Below are positions 26,127 to 35,277 of a DNA stretch of 64,000 bases, piece after piece. Source of the stretch: Paenibacillus thalictri (GTDB lineage Bacteria; Bacillota; Bacilli; Paenibacillales; NBRC-103111). Each line of letters opens with the position of its first letter. Position 1 is the stretch's first letter. Made by a program: the position numbers and the translations under genes. Below the pieces are notes generated by a model. That model searched no databases. It saw only the letters and a list, made by a program, of their open reading frames with translations, and was not told the DNA's origin. Location of the stretch: the NCBI RefSeq assembly GCF_004307995.1, contig NZ_SIRE01000016.1, positions 1 to 64,000 of the forward strand, written 5' to 3'.

Positions 26127-27116
26127 TCAGCTGTTTTTCAATTCAACGCCCGATGAAGGTTTCCAGCAGCTTACTTTGCGGCCGTCCTCCGTCTCCGTCA
26201 GTTGCGGCGTTTCTGTCATACAGCGCTCAAACACATACGGACACCGGGTATGGAACCGGCAGTGCTGCGGCATCGCGTGCAAGGCGGGCACATTACCGGG
26301 GATCGAATACAGTTTGCCCCTTCCGCCGGCAATCGACGGGATCGATTTCAACAGCGCTTCCGTATAAGGATGCTGAGGATGGACAAATACCCGATCGACC
26401 GGCCCTTCTTCCACGATTTGTCCGGCGTACATCACGATGACCTTCTCGCATATCTCAGCCACTACGCCAAGGTCGTGGGTAACCATCAGCACGCCCATGC
26501 CCGCTTCCTGCTTCAGCGATTTCATCAGCTCCAAGATTTGCGCCTGGATCGTCACATCAAGCGCGGTAGTCGGTTCGTCGGCAATCAGCAGCTTCGGGCT
26601 GCACGACAACGCGATGGCAATCATGACCCGCTGCCTCATCCCGCCGGACAACTGGTGGGGATATTGTTTGATCCTGGTTTCGGCCATCGGGATGCCGACT
26701 TTTGTCAGCATATCCAGCGCACGGGCTTCCGCCGCTTTGGCCGACAAACCTTCATGCAGACGCACGGTTTCGGCGATCTGCTCGCCGACGGTAAGCACCG
26801 GGTTCAGCGAAGTCATCGGCTCCTGAAAAATCATCGAGATGTCTTTGCCGCGGATTTTTCTCAATTGCTTGACCGATTTGTCCGTCAGTTCTTCTCCGGC
26901 AAAACGGATGGAACCTCCGGCAATCCGGCCTGGAGCTTTGATAAGCCCCATGACCGACAGCGAGGTGATGCTTTTGCCGCTGCCCGATTCTCCCACCAAA
27001 CCGACCGTTTGGCCGTGCTCGATATCAAACGAAATGCCGTCAACCACACGTTGCGTCCCCCGGCCGGTGGTAAATTCGGTGACCAGATTGCGCACTTGAA
27101 GCAATTTTTCCGTCAT
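26127..27116 (-). CDS. Oligopeptide-type ABC transporter ATP-binding protein (OppD/DppD-like)
   Basis: The 329-residue ATPase has Walker A GESGSGKS, the Q-loop region MIFQEPMTSLNP, signature LSGGMRQRVMIAIAL, Walker B LLIADEPTTALDV and the same C-terminal Cys-rich extension (CRFHTRCPYVFERC). Its first codon overlaps the stop of the kinase gene upstream by 4 bp (27113-27116), so kinase and transporter are translated together, tying the transporter to the catabolic genes. Confidence 0.93.
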   Translation of the reverse strand: MTEKLLQVRNLVTEFTTGRGTQRVVDGISFDIEHGQTVGLVGESGSGKSITSLSVMGLIKAPGRIAGGSIRFAGEELTDKSVKQLRKIRGKDISMIFQEPMTSLNPVLTVGEQIAETVRLHEGLSAKAAEARALDMLTKVGIPMAETRIKQYPHQLSGGMRQRVMIAIALSCSPKLLIADEPTTALDVTIQAQILELMKSLKQEAGMGVLMVTHDLGVVAEICEKVIVMYAGQIVEEGPVDRVFVHPQHPYTEALLKSIPSIAGGRGKLYSIPGNVPALHAMPQHCRFHTRCPYVFERCMTETPQLTETEDGRKVSCWKPSSGVELKNS

Positions 27117-28522
27117 TCCGATTCACCTCGTTTCAAAATAAGCCTGTACGTTTCATATTTTGCTTGCATCGTCCGGCTGAATTCGGGCAAAGCCTGAATG
27201 ACCGTTTTCACATGGACCATCGCCTGTGCCGCTTCACTCCAGGCTGCTGCGCCTCCGGCTTGCTTCATGGCGATCATGGCGGCGCCCAGCGCACTGTCGC
27301 CGCTTTCCGTAAGGATGACGGGAAGACCAAACAGTCCAGCCAGCTCCTTCATCCAATGGAGGTTGCCCGCGCCGCCGCCAACCGGGCGGATTTCCCGGAA
27401 TGTCCCTTTGCTCAAAGCGGGTTTCATTTCCTCATATAAAGCAAACAAAATACCGTCCAGTACCGCCTGAAGCCGGGAATTTGCATCCGCCCCCGCCCAA
27501 TCGCCGATAAATCTGCGGTGATGGTCAGCCGCATGCGGGTTGTAGCAAATCGGGAAAGCGTCAGCGTGAGAAGACGCTTCCGCCTGCGGCAGGAACGCCT
27601 CAATATCGCGTCCCGCCCCCTCCAGACGGAATCCTTGCATATACCAATGCCATCCGAACCATTGCCGGAAATGGCGCTTATTTTCCATCGTCATGTCAAT
27701 ATGCTCCGTCATGTAACGCACAACCGCGGTTGTGCCTAGCGAAATGCACAAGCTTCCTGGCTCAACCGCCCCTGTCGCCAGATTGGCGGCGGGACCGTCG
27801 CCGGTGCCTACATAGACGGGCAGTTCCGCCGGAAGCTGCAATACGTCCGCCGCCTGCGGCAGTAAAATTCCGGCCCGCTCATCGGGATTGCGGACTTCCG
27901 GCAATATCAGATGCCCGATACCCGCGGCGGCAATCATCTCCGGCCACCAGCCGCGCTGCCGCTGATCAAACAGTTGGGTACAGGAAGCGGACGCCGGGTC
28001 GGTAATCCAGCCGCCCGTCAGCTTCAACAGCATCCATTCTTTAATGCCTCCGATATACCGCGCCTTTTGCAGTAAAGCGGGCTGCTCGGCAGCCAGACAC
28101 AGCAGCTTAGGCGCAGGGTAGATACCCAGGGGCGGGCATCCCGTAACCGCATGGACCGGGTGGCCGGCCATCCGCCGCATCAGCTCGGGCACATAGACGC
28201 TGCCGCGCTGATCGACACCGGGGATTACAGGCCCGACAGCATGCCACATTTCATCGAGCAATACCAGGCCGGCCATCTGCGAAGTGATCGCGACGGAACC
28301 AATGTCCGCCAAACTCCCTGCTTTGGCATGTAGCTGACTCACTGCTGCTATAAACGAGCGCCACAGCTCATCTGCGTCCGCTTCACAGCGTCCTTCCGAT
28401 GAGATTGCCGGGAAAGGCGCTCTGCCGGAAGCCAGCAGTTTTCCTTGCTTATCGATAAGCGCTGCTTTGATATTGGTCGAGCCGATATCGACTGCGAGCA
28501 TCGGCTTTTGTTCCGGTTCCAT
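27113..28522 (-). CDS. FGGY-family carbohydrate kinase
   Basis: The 469-residue protein shows the FGGY/ASKHA fold: MLAVDIGSTNIKAALID (phosphate loop 1), GSVAITSQMAGLVLLD, GDGPAANLATGAVEPGSLCISLGTT (phosphate loop 2) and GGGAGNLHWMKELAGLFGLPV (adenosine region). It phosphorylates a sugar, polyol or sugar acid; relatives include xylulose and gluconate kinases. In this operon it stands between the aldolase and the transporter ATPase, and would supply the phosphate that a phosphotransferase system adds in the known D-glucosaminate route. ATG 28522 and TTG 28528 are both possible starts; the aldolase stop is adjacent. Confidence 0.88.
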   Translation of the reverse strand: MEPEQKPMLAVDIGSTNIKAALIDKQGKLLASGRAPFPAISSEGRCEADADELWRSFIAAVSQLHAKAGSLADIGSVAITSQMAGLVLLDEMWHAVGPVIPGVDQRGSVYVPELMRRMAGHPVHAVTGCPPLGIYPAPKLLCLAAEQPALLQKARYIGGIKEWMLLKLTGGWITDPASASCTQLFDQRQRGWWPEMIAAAGIGHLILPEVRNPDERAGILLPQAADVLQLPAELPVYVGTGDGPAANLATGAVEPGSLCISLGTTAVVRYMTEHIDMTMENKRHFRQWFGWHWYMQGFRLEGAGRDIEAFLPQAEASSHADAFPICYNPHAADHHRRFIGDWAGADANSRLQAVLDGILFALYEEMKPALSKGTFREIRPVGGGAGNLHWMKELAGLFGLPVILTESGDSALGAAMIAMKQAGGAAAWSEAAQAMVHVKTVIQALPEFSRTMQAKYETYRLILKRGESE

Positions 28523-28528
28523 GTGCAA

Positions 28529-29281
28529 TCACGCTCCACAGACAGCCCTGATTTGCTGCGCGGCAAGCTTCAGCTTCTCGATATCCAAATCGTTGGTTGA
28601 AGCGTTTTTCAGCGATCCGTACAGATGCGGCATCAGCTTTGTTACGCCTTCTTCGAGACAGGCCTTGACAAGCTCAGCCGCATTGTCCGGCGTTATCCCG
28701 CCGGTCGGCTCCAGCATCATCCCGCGGCCGGCAACCGCTTTGGCGACGGCGCGCACTTCATCAAGCCGCCCTGTGCCCTGAATCGGAAAATATTTGACCG
28801 ATTCGATGCCCATCTCCTGCATCATCGACAACGCCGCGTCTACGCTGACAACCGCGGCCGGGCTCGCTTGGCTTAGCGGTCCGGTGCCGATATGGACCAT
28901 GCCCGGCGTGCCCGTTGGCCTCACCATCGCGTTAACGATCGTAGGAGCGCCCTGCAGGCGCAATACATATTGGGACAATGCCGCCGCGGGGAAAACTTGA
29001 TTCAAATGAAGCGGTTTGGCAGCCAAAGCCAGCTTAAGCGCCCGCTCCCATTCTTCCGCGCTGCCGTCGCCGAGTCCTGCCGACACCTGAACGCCTTCGC
29101 CATGAAGACGCTGGATGTAGGCAACTCCCTCTTCAATCACAGGAAAATCTTTGGCCATGACGCCAACGATTACGGCCGGTCCGAGAAGCTCCGCCGCCGC
29201 TTTGGCCGACTCCAGCGAATTTGCCTGAATATTAAGCAGCACCTTGCCGCCTATCGCTTGCTCAAAAAGATTTGCAGCCAT
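28529..29281 (-). CDS. DgaF-like 2-dehydro-3-deoxy-phosphogluconate aldolase (KDGP_aldolase family)
   Basis: The 250-residue protein matches the DgaF type: KVLLNIQANSLESAKAAAEL at the start, then GVMAKDFPVIEEG, HLNQVFPAAALSQYV, VNAMVRPTGTPGMVHIGTGP, GIESVKYFPIQG and EPTGGITPDNAAELVKA. DgaF splits the keto-deoxy phosphosugar acid made by DgaE into pyruvate and glyceraldehyde 3-phosphate. It follows the DgaE-like gene by 39 bp and directly precedes the kinase. The pair DgaE-DgaF is well conserved, so the chemistry is likely although the exact sugar acid is not certain. Confidence 0.85.
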   Translation of the reverse strand: MAANLFEQAIGGKVLLNIQANSLESAKAAAELLGPAVIVGVMAKDFPVIEEGVAYIQRLHGEGVQVSAGLGDGSAEEWERALKLALAAKPLHLNQVFPAAALSQYVLRLQGAPTIVNAMVRPTGTPGMVHIGTGPLSQASPAAVVSVDAALSMMQEMGIESVKYFPIQGTGRLDEVRAVAKAVAGRGMMLEPTGGITPDNAAELVKACLEEGVTKLMPHLYGSLKNASTNDLDIEKLKLAAQQIRAVCGA

Positions 29282-29320
29282 TTACAGATCGGCCCCTTTT
29301 TCATAGTATCGCTATTCTCC

Positions 29321-30436
29321 TTACGCTTCTTGTTTCCGTTTATCCAAAATGCTTCTCAGCATCGTGCCAATTTGTCCGATTTCTTCTAATCTTAACTCAC
29401 GCGGATCAAATTGAATAATGCCTTCATCGGCCAAATGATTTCTCGTCCGAATCGAAGGAGTGCCTTGCTCCAGCAAGCCGATCAGCTGTTTTGCGGTAAG
29501 TCCCGCCTCATCGCCAACGATCAGCTGCAAGCGGGGAATCGGCCGGGTCGCATCCCACGCCGTCCTTGTGCTCAAACCGGGAATGCCGGTTACCTCCCGC
29601 TGCAGAACGTCAACGATGTTGGCGTACGATTCGGTTAACGATTGCTGGTCTAGCCGCATATAAGCTTCCAGCGAAGCATATAACCCCATGATGTTTTCTT
29701 TGCCGATTTTCATCGCCCGGGCGTAGCCTTTTTCCTGCAGCCAGCAAGCTTCCATAAACGGCTTGCTGCCGATAATCAGCCCCGACGTCGGCCCGCCGAT
29801 CGCCTTATGGCCGCTGTATATGACAGCAGTCGCTCCTTGCGCCAAATACAGCTGCAAATCGACCTCGGCCGCCGCGTCAACGATGACCGGAATGCCGTGC
29901 AGCGCGGCGATGTCCGTCACTTCGCGCAAGCTGAGCATTTCACTGGAAACGGCGTGGTGGGAAACGACATACACGATCGCCGCTGTCGCTTCGTTGATCG
30001 CACCCTTCAAATGATAAGGCTTGACGCCGTTAACGGTGCCGATTTCCTTGACCTCCGCACCCGTCATGCGAATCATCTGCGTCAGGTTGGCCCCAAAGCT
30101 GACGGCATGGCCTTTTTGCAAAATCACTTCGCGTTTGCCGCCTTTAATGAGAGGCAAAGCTTCCACTTTATCGAGGTCGGTTCCGGTTAACGCTGCGGCC
30201 ACGGAAACAACGATGCCCGCAGCGGCGCAAGACGTCACGCAGGCCGCTTCGGCTTCGACCATGGCGGCGATTTTACGCTGAACCGTCGCTTTGAGCTGCG
30301 CCATATCGACAAAGCTGCGCGCCGATTCCGACATCGTGCGGGCCACCTCGGGCAGCACCGCAGAGCTGCCCAAATAAGTCATTTTTCCCGCGGCGTTAAT
30401 GACATTGGGCAATTGGATCGATTCATACGGATTCAT
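29321..30436 (-). CDS. DgaE-like PLP-dependent D-glucosaminate-6-phosphate ammonia-lyase (SelA-like)
   Basis: The 371-residue protein belongs to the SelA-like aspartate-aminotransferase fold group: NVINAAGKMTYLGSSAVLP, VTSCAAAGIVVSVAAAL, VSHHAVSSEMLSL, IPVIVDAAAEVDLQLYL and the PLP-lysine motif YSGHKAIGGPTSGLIIG. DgaE removes ammonia from D-glucosaminate 6-phosphate to give the DgaF substrate. I chose the ATG at 30436 because GGAGGCG precedes it; the frame is open further upstream to 30463. Related SelA-like enzymes act on other amino acids or amino sugars, so the substrate is inferred from the DgaF neighbour. Confidence 0.85.
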   Translation of the reverse strand: MNPYESIQLPNVINAAGKMTYLGSSAVLPEVARTMSESARSFVDMAQLKATVQRKIAAMVEAEAACVTSCAAAGIVVSVAAALTGTDLDKVEALPLIKGGKREVILQKGHAVSFGANLTQMIRMTGAEVKEIGTVNGVKPYHLKGAINEATAAIVYVVSHHAVSSEMLSLREVTDIAALHGIPVIVDAAAEVDLQLYLAQGATAVIYSGHKAIGGPTSGLIIGSKPFMEACWLQEKGYARAMKIGKENIMGLYASLEAYMRLDQQSLTESYANIVDVLQREVTGIPGLSTRTAWDATRPIPRLQLIVGDEAGLTAKQLIGLLEQGTPSIRTRNHLADEGIIQFDPRELRLEEIGQIGTMLRSILDKRKQEA

Positions 30437-30511
30437 AAATTCGCCTCCTCTGTCTTTGATCATCCGGGTGTTGCCCGGCGGTTGACTTGTGAATGTTATC
30501 TCCGTCCGGCC

Positions 30512-31540
30512 TTACCCTTTGTTCCATCCGTTCAAATGCATCGTGACCGACATATATAAAAATTGCATAAGTGCGCGGTTAATATCATGAGTTGTCCCGT
30601 CATTTTTCGGATCCACATAAGAGGTAAGCCCGTCGATCGCGCCTGCGTCAACCAAGCGGTCCGTAATGCGCACGACGTCGAGTTCTTTAATCAGCTCGGG
30701 TTTGCCGATCAAGGCGAGCAGCGCTGCCGACAATCCGATGGCGCCCCAGTTGGAGATGTTGGAGGCGACCAGCACATCCACTTCGGTCATCGGTGCGATC
30801 GTCTTGCCGTTGTGTAAGTGAGCCGCAATCGCCGCTTTGACGTTGCCCATGCCCAGCTCGTTGCCCCCGTCGCCGATGCCGATGGTCGCAATGCCGCGGC
30901 GGCGCGCTTCGGCAAACAGCAGATCGGCTTTGATGACCAGCTCGGTAGGCACTTCCCGTGCCGTCACGTTATGGTATTTCCAGCTTGCGTTAGCGCCAGG
31001 CAGCTCGACGGAAATCAGCGCCGAAGGCCGGATACGGTTCATCCACGCCTCGACTTCGCTGCGGCCCGCTTCCAGGTCGGTCGGGAAATCGATGACGGCG
31101 CCTACCGATGCGGAAGGCGGTCCGGGCTTCGATTTGAGCGCCGTCTCCAAATCGCTGACAATCAGGCCGGCGGCACGAAGTGCCACTTCTCCGAACGGAA
31201 TAAGCGATTTCTCCATCACCAGAATCGGCACCGCGCCAAGCCCTTGTTCGATCGCCCGGGCCAGTGCCGACGCGCCGACGGGGCCGTCGGTTTCGGTCAA
31301 CCCTTTAATCAGCCATGAGCGGGACGGCCAGCCTGTAAAAATCAGCACCCGGTCCCCTTTTTTCACACTGCCGCGAAGATGCTCCGCCGCCGCCATTGTC
31401 AGCGGCATGCCCGTTTGCTCCCTGGCTTCCTCGTACAACTCATGGGATATACCTCTGGCCGTAAAATCTTTGGAAACGAGGGAGTCGATCACTTCTCCCA
31501 AACGAATATATTTCTGTTCTAGCTGAAGTTTGGTTTGCAT
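30512..31540 (-). CDS. D-glutamate cyclase-like protein (DUF4392)
   Basis: The 342-residue protein resembles the DUF4392 domain found in mitochondrial D-glutamate cyclase. Visible blocks are GDRVLIFTGWPSRSWLIKGLTETDGPVGASALARA, given here only by its core VLIFTGWPSRSWL, then ETDGPVGASALARAI, VELPGANASWKYHNVTARE, IGIGDGGNELGMGNV and ISNWGAIGLSAALLAL. The known enzyme interconverts D-glutamate and 5-oxo-D-proline, a lactam ring closure. Why it sits with an amino-sugar-acid lyase and aldolase is not explained; it might open or close a lactam or lactone of the imported compound. It lies between the permease and lyase genes, all spaced under 80 bp. Confidence 0.75.
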   Translation of the reverse strand: MQTKLQLEQKYIRLGEVIDSLVSKDFTARGISHELYEEAREQTGMPLTMAAAEHLRGSVKKGDRVLIFTGWPSRSWLIKGLTETDGPVGASALARAIEQGLGAVPILVMEKSLIPFGEVALRAAGLIVSDLETALKSKPGPPSASVGAVIDFPTDLEAGRSEVEAWMNRIRPSALISVELPGANASWKYHNVTAREVPTELVIKADLLFAEARRRGIATIGIGDGGNELGMGNVKAAIAAHLHNGKTIAPMTEVDVLVASNISNWGAIGLSAALLALIGKPELIKELDVVRITDRLVDAGAIDGLTSYVDPKNDGTTHDINRALMQFLYMSVTMHLNGWNKG

Positions 31541-31571
31541 TAGTCTCTACTCCTTGTTCGCCGCTAGCGGC

Positions 31572-32438
31572 TCATCTTTTTTTGGCGTCAAGCAGGTCCC
31601 GCATACCGTCTCCGAGCAGGTTAAACCCAAGGATCAGCAGGGCGATCGCAAGGCCCGGATAAATCATCAAATGCGGAGCCTCCATAAAATAAGAGCGACT
31701 GCGGCTCAGCATCGTGCCCCATTCCGGGGCCGGAGGCTGTACGCCAAGTCCGAGAAACCCAAGAGCGGCGGCAACCAGCACCGCCTCGCTGGCCAATAAG
31801 CTGAGCACAACCAGGCTAGGTCCCATAATATTGCGCAAAATATGTTTTGTCATAATATAAAACGTTTTGCTGCCGGCCGCCTTGGCCGCGGAGATGTACT
31901 CCATCTCGCGAATTTGCAGCACAAATCCGCGCAAATACCGGACGAGCTGCGGCGCCTGGGTAACTGTAATCGTAATGATCAGTCCAAGCTGCCCGGAGCC
32001 GATCATGGAAACGATGATGATGGAAAGCACCAGCGACGGAAACGTCAAAATCGATTCGGATACCGTCGAGATCGCCCTGTCAATCCGGCCGCCGTAGTAT
32101 CCGGCGGATAACCCAAGAGGCAGCGCCACCACATAAGCCAGCAAAACGCCGCCGATCGCTATCGTTAAGTCAGTGCGGCTCGCATAGATGACCCTGGAAA
32201 AAATATCTCTGCCCAGCTCATCCGTGCCAAACCAATGCGTCCCGGAGCTGGGCTCCAGTGAGGCCATCAAATCCTGCTGGTCCGGGGGAATCACGGCGAT
32301 CCAGGGGGCTAGCACGCTAAGCAATATAAAAATCAGCAGAATGGCCGCGCCTACGGCTAACGTGGAATCTTTCATCAGCGGCTTCAGCAGCCGAACGGCG
32401 AAGTTGCTTTTTTTGCCGGCAATCACACCCGTTGCCAT
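31572..32438 (-). CDS. Oligopeptide-type ABC transporter permease (OppC/DppC-like)
   Basis: The 288-residue permease has an N-terminal cytosolic segment, six hydrophobic helices, the OppC/DppC motif HWFGTDELGRDIFSRVIY and the coupling loop EYISAAKAAGSKTFYIMTKHILRN (core ISAAKAAGSKTFYIM). It follows the OppB-like gene by 74 bp. Confidence 0.93.
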   Translation of the reverse strand: MATGVIAGKKSNFAVRLLKPLMKDSTLAVGAAILLIFILLSVLAPWIAVIPPDQQDLMASLEPSSGTHWFGTDELGRDIFSRVIYASRTDLTIAIGGVLLAYVVALPLGLSAGYYGGRIDRAISTVSESILTFPSLVLSIIIVSMIGSGQLGLIITITVTQAPQLVRYLRGFVLQIREMEYISAAKAAGSKTFYIMTKHILRNIMGPSLVVLSLLASEAVLVAAALGFLGLGVQPPAPEWGTMLSRSRSYFMEAPHLMIYPGLAIALLILGFNLLGDGMRDLLDAKKR

Positions 32439-32512
32439 CGAAGTTCACCTCCTGACCTGCATATTCGCGGAATATCCGCGTGTTCTTGTATCGCTGTAAG
32501 TTGTTCATGCTT

Positions 32513-33433
32513 CTACTGGTAACGGATCCGCGGATCGATGCGGCCGTACAGCAAATCAACCGCAAAGTTGATGATCAAAAAACTGCCGACAAAAAATATC
32601 GTAATCCCCTGCATGAGCGAATAGTCCCTCATGCTCTGAGCCGACAGCAGCAGCTGGCCCATGCCCGGATACGAAAACAAGTTTTCGATGACAACCGAAC
32701 CGCCGAGCAAATATCCGGCCTGCAGGCCAATCATCGTCATCACCGGCGGCAGCGCCGGACGCAGCGCGTGTTTGAAAATAATCGACACGGTCGACAGCCC
32801 TTTGGCTTCAGCGGTGCGAATGAAATCTTCGCTCAGCACTTCCATCATCGCCGTACGTGTCATTCTGGCGATAAGCGCGATCAGCCGCGCGGATATCGCC
32901 GCGGCCGGCATAATCATCGCCAGCAGCCCGCCGTAGCCGATGGCCGGCAGCCAGTTCAGCTTGACCGCAAACAGCTGGACGAGCAGCAACCCCAGCCAGA
33001 AATTCGGCACCGCCAGAAAACCGATCCATACGAGCATCAGCGCCCGGCTGCCGGCCGCCCTGGGCTTCAGCCCGGATACGACGCCGGCCGGAATGCCGAC
33101 CGTTACGGCAATGACAATGCTGAGCAGCATCAGCTTTAAGGTTGGCCAAATCCGATCGGCAATGACCTGCAGCACAGGCATGTTGTAGCTGATCGATTGG
33201 CCGAGATCGCCTTTAATCAAATGCCCCAAGTATTCGGCGTATTGTACGCCGATCGATTGATCCAGTCCCATCGCATGCCTCAGCCTGTCGATTTCTTCCT
33301 GGGATGCGTTGCCGCCCAGTATAAGCGCAGCGGGATCGCCGGGAACAAGCCGGAACAAGATGAACATCAAGGTCAGCAAGACGAATACCTGCAATATGAG
33401 ATACAGCGATCTGCGCGTTATATAAGCTCCCAA
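32513..33433 (-). CDS. Oligopeptide-type ABC transporter permease (OppB/DppB-like)
   Basis: The 306-residue permease starts with YITRRSLYLILQVFVLL, has RLVPGDPAALILGGNAS (a periplasmic-side motif of the DppB type) and the coupling loop DFIRTAEAKGLSTVSIIFKH. The likely start is TTG at 33433, 9 bases after GGAGGAG. A strong stem-loop separates it from the binding-protein gene upstream. Confidence 0.92.
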   Translation of the reverse strand: MGAYITRRSLYLILQVFVLLTLMFILFRLVPGDPAALILGGNASQEEIDRLRHAMGLDQSIGVQYAEYLGHLIKGDLGQSISYNMPVLQVIADRIWPTLKLMLLSIVIAVTVGIPAGVVSGLKPRAAGSRALMLVWIGFLAVPNFWLGLLLVQLFAVKLNWLPAIGYGGLLAMIMPAAAISARLIALIARMTRTAMMEVLSEDFIRTAEAKGLSTVSIIFKHALRPALPPVMTMIGLQAGYLLGGSVVIENLFSYPGMGQLLLSAQSMRDYSLMQGITIFFVGSFLIINFAVDLLYGRIDPRIRYQ

Positions 33434-33468
33434 GCGCAGCTCCTCCTTTCCAAAAAGCGCCCATGAAC

Positions 33469-33500
33469 GAGGAAAGTACTTATCGCTAAGTACTCTCCTC
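33469..33500 (-). promoter_or_regulatory. Intercistronic stem-loop between the binding-protein and permease genes
   Basis: GAGGAAAGTACTTA (33469-33482) pairs with TAAGTACTCTCCTC (33487-33500): 14 bp with one mismatch and a 4-base loop TCGC, with no T run. Such hairpins often protect the binding-protein part of an ABC operon mRNA. Confidence 0.55.
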
Positions 33501-33536
33501 CGATCTTTACAATTGTAGAAAGCCAGCTATCATGTC

Positions 33537-35171
33537 TTATTTGGTTTGATGCACCAAGGTGAAAATAACCGGAAGCACGGTGACTCCATCGACGTTTTTC
33601 GCTTTGGCGACGATGTTGTTTTTGGCGTAAAGCCAAATGTACGGAGCGTCGTCCCAGATCATTTTTTCCGCTTGGCCGAGCAGTTCGGTCCGTTTCGCTT
33701 GATCGACCTGCTTATTGGCGTTTTGAATGAGCTGGTCGGCATTTTTGTTGCTGTACCAGTTAAAGTTCCATTGCGGCGGGTTTTTGCCTTCGTCCGGATT
33801 GGTCAGGAACATGGCGTCAAGCTGAATGCCGCCGTTGCCATGCGACGGGTTGTAGCCGAACATAACCATATCAAAGTCCACTTTTGCTTTAGGCACCTTG
33901 ATGCCGTCCCAGAACGTCGATTTTTCGACTTTATCGATTTTTACTTCGACCCCGATCGCTTTCAGCTGGTTTTGGATCGTTTCGGCGACAAGCACATCGT
34001 TAGGGTACATGCCTTCCGGCGTTCTGAGCTTAAAGGACATCCGTTTGCCGTCCTTGGCCAGCACTCCGTCGGCGCCCGCTTTCCAGCCTGCGTCCTCCAG
34101 CATCTTTTTCGCTTTGGCGGCGTCGTAAGCGTATTCTCCCGACTTCACATAACCGGTTGTATTTGGAGCAAGCGGGCTGGTCAACACAGTGCCAAATCCT
34201 TTAAACAGCGCTTTAATAATCGCGTCCTTCTGGATCGCAAAGTTAAACGCTTGGCGGACCGCCTTATCCTGCAAAATCGGATTCGTCTGGTTGAGGCCGA
34301 TGCCAAACACCTGCAGCCCCGGCTTGTTAATCAGCTCCAGATTCGGGCTTGCTTGCAAATCCCCGGCATTTTCCACCGGCACGGCGTCGATCACGTCAGC
34401 CTGGCCGCTTTTGAGTGCAGCGATACGCGCCGCCGCGTCGCCTACATATTTAAATGTAATTTGCTTATAGGCCGGTTTGCCGCCAAAATAGCTGTCATTT
34501 GCTTTGACGACAACCTGCGTGCCCGGCTCGATTTTATCCAGCACGTACGGACCCGTGCCTACCGGATGCAGGCCGATGTCTTTGCCGTATTTCTCAAGCG
34601 CCGCAGGGCTTGGAATGAGGGCCGAACCGTGCGCCAGCGTATTGAGCAAACCGCCGTACGGCTCTTTGGTCACGATTTTTACCGTGTTGTCATCAACCTT
34701 GACGATTTTGTCGATGGGCGCCCACAACGTATAAGCGCCGGTGTTGTAGTTTTTATCAAGCATTTTCGTATAATAACCGACAACCGCATCCGCATTAAAC
34801 GGCGTGCCGTCCTGGAACTTGACGCCTTGCTTCAGCGTGAACGTCCATGTCAAGCCGTCCGGCTCGGAGGTCCACTTATCGGCAAGGTCCGGCTTGAAAT
34901 TAAGCGTTTCGTCGAACTTCACAAGACCGTTGAAGATCGCAAAAGCCGCCTCGTATCCGGCCGGATAACCTTGCGGCTGCATGCCGCCCGTATCCAGCGA
35001 AGTGATAGGCACGCTTTGCGCGTACACGATGGCGTCTTTTTTCGGCAGCGCGGGCGTGTTGTCAGCCGGTTTTGCCGGCTGCGGGGCCGCAGCGTCCGGC
35101 GTTTTCGTACATGCGGCAAGCAAACCAAGCGATAAGCACAAAAGCAGCAATAAACTTACTGTTTTTCTCAT
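33537..35171 (-). CDS. Oligopeptide-type ABC transporter solute-binding lipoprotein (SBP family 5)
   Basis: The 544-residue protein has a lipoprotein signal (LLLLCLSLGLLAAC) and a Pro/Ala linker, then the family 5 fold: DLADKWTSEPDGLTWTFTLK, GVKFQDGTPFNADAVVGYY, HPVGTGPYVLDKIEPGTQV, AVRQAFNFAIQKDAII and MSFKLRTPEGMYPNDV. ATG 35171 follows GGAGG by 9 bases. Family 5 binds peptides, but also opines, nickel and glycans, so the ligand here is more likely an amino-sugar conjugate than a plain peptide, given the lyase and aldolase in the operon. Confidence 0.93.
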   Translation of the reverse strand: MRKTVSLLLLLCLSLGLLAACTKTPDAAAPQPAKPADNTPALPKKDAIVYAQSVPITSLDTGGMQPQGYPAGYEAAFAIFNGLVKFDETLNFKPDLADKWTSEPDGLTWTFTLKQGVKFQDGTPFNADAVVGYYTKMLDKNYNTGAYTLWAPIDKIVKVDDNTVKIVTKEPYGGLLNTLAHGSALIPSPAALEKYGKDIGLHPVGTGPYVLDKIEPGTQVVVKANDSYFGGKPAYKQITFKYVGDAAARIAALKSGQADVIDAVPVENAGDLQASPNLELINKPGLQVFGIGLNQTNPILQDKAVRQAFNFAIQKDAIIKALFKGFGTVLTSPLAPNTTGYVKSGEYAYDAAKAKKMLEDAGWKAGADGVLAKDGKRMSFKLRTPEGMYPNDVLVAETIQNQLKAIGVEVKIDKVEKSTFWDGIKVPKAKVDFDMVMFGYNPSHGNGGIQLDAMFLTNPDEGKNPPQWNFNWYSNKNADQLIQNANKQVDQAKRTELLGQAEKMIWDDAPYIWLYAKNNIVAKAKNVDGVTVLPVIFTLVHQTK

Positions 35172-35277
35172 AATAAGCTTCCTCCCCCAAATTTCGATCC
35201 CCAAACATTCGCTTGTCATGTGCGGTTATTCCGTGAATGTGAAACACCGCACGGGCGCAAGCGGCTATCGGCCAATC

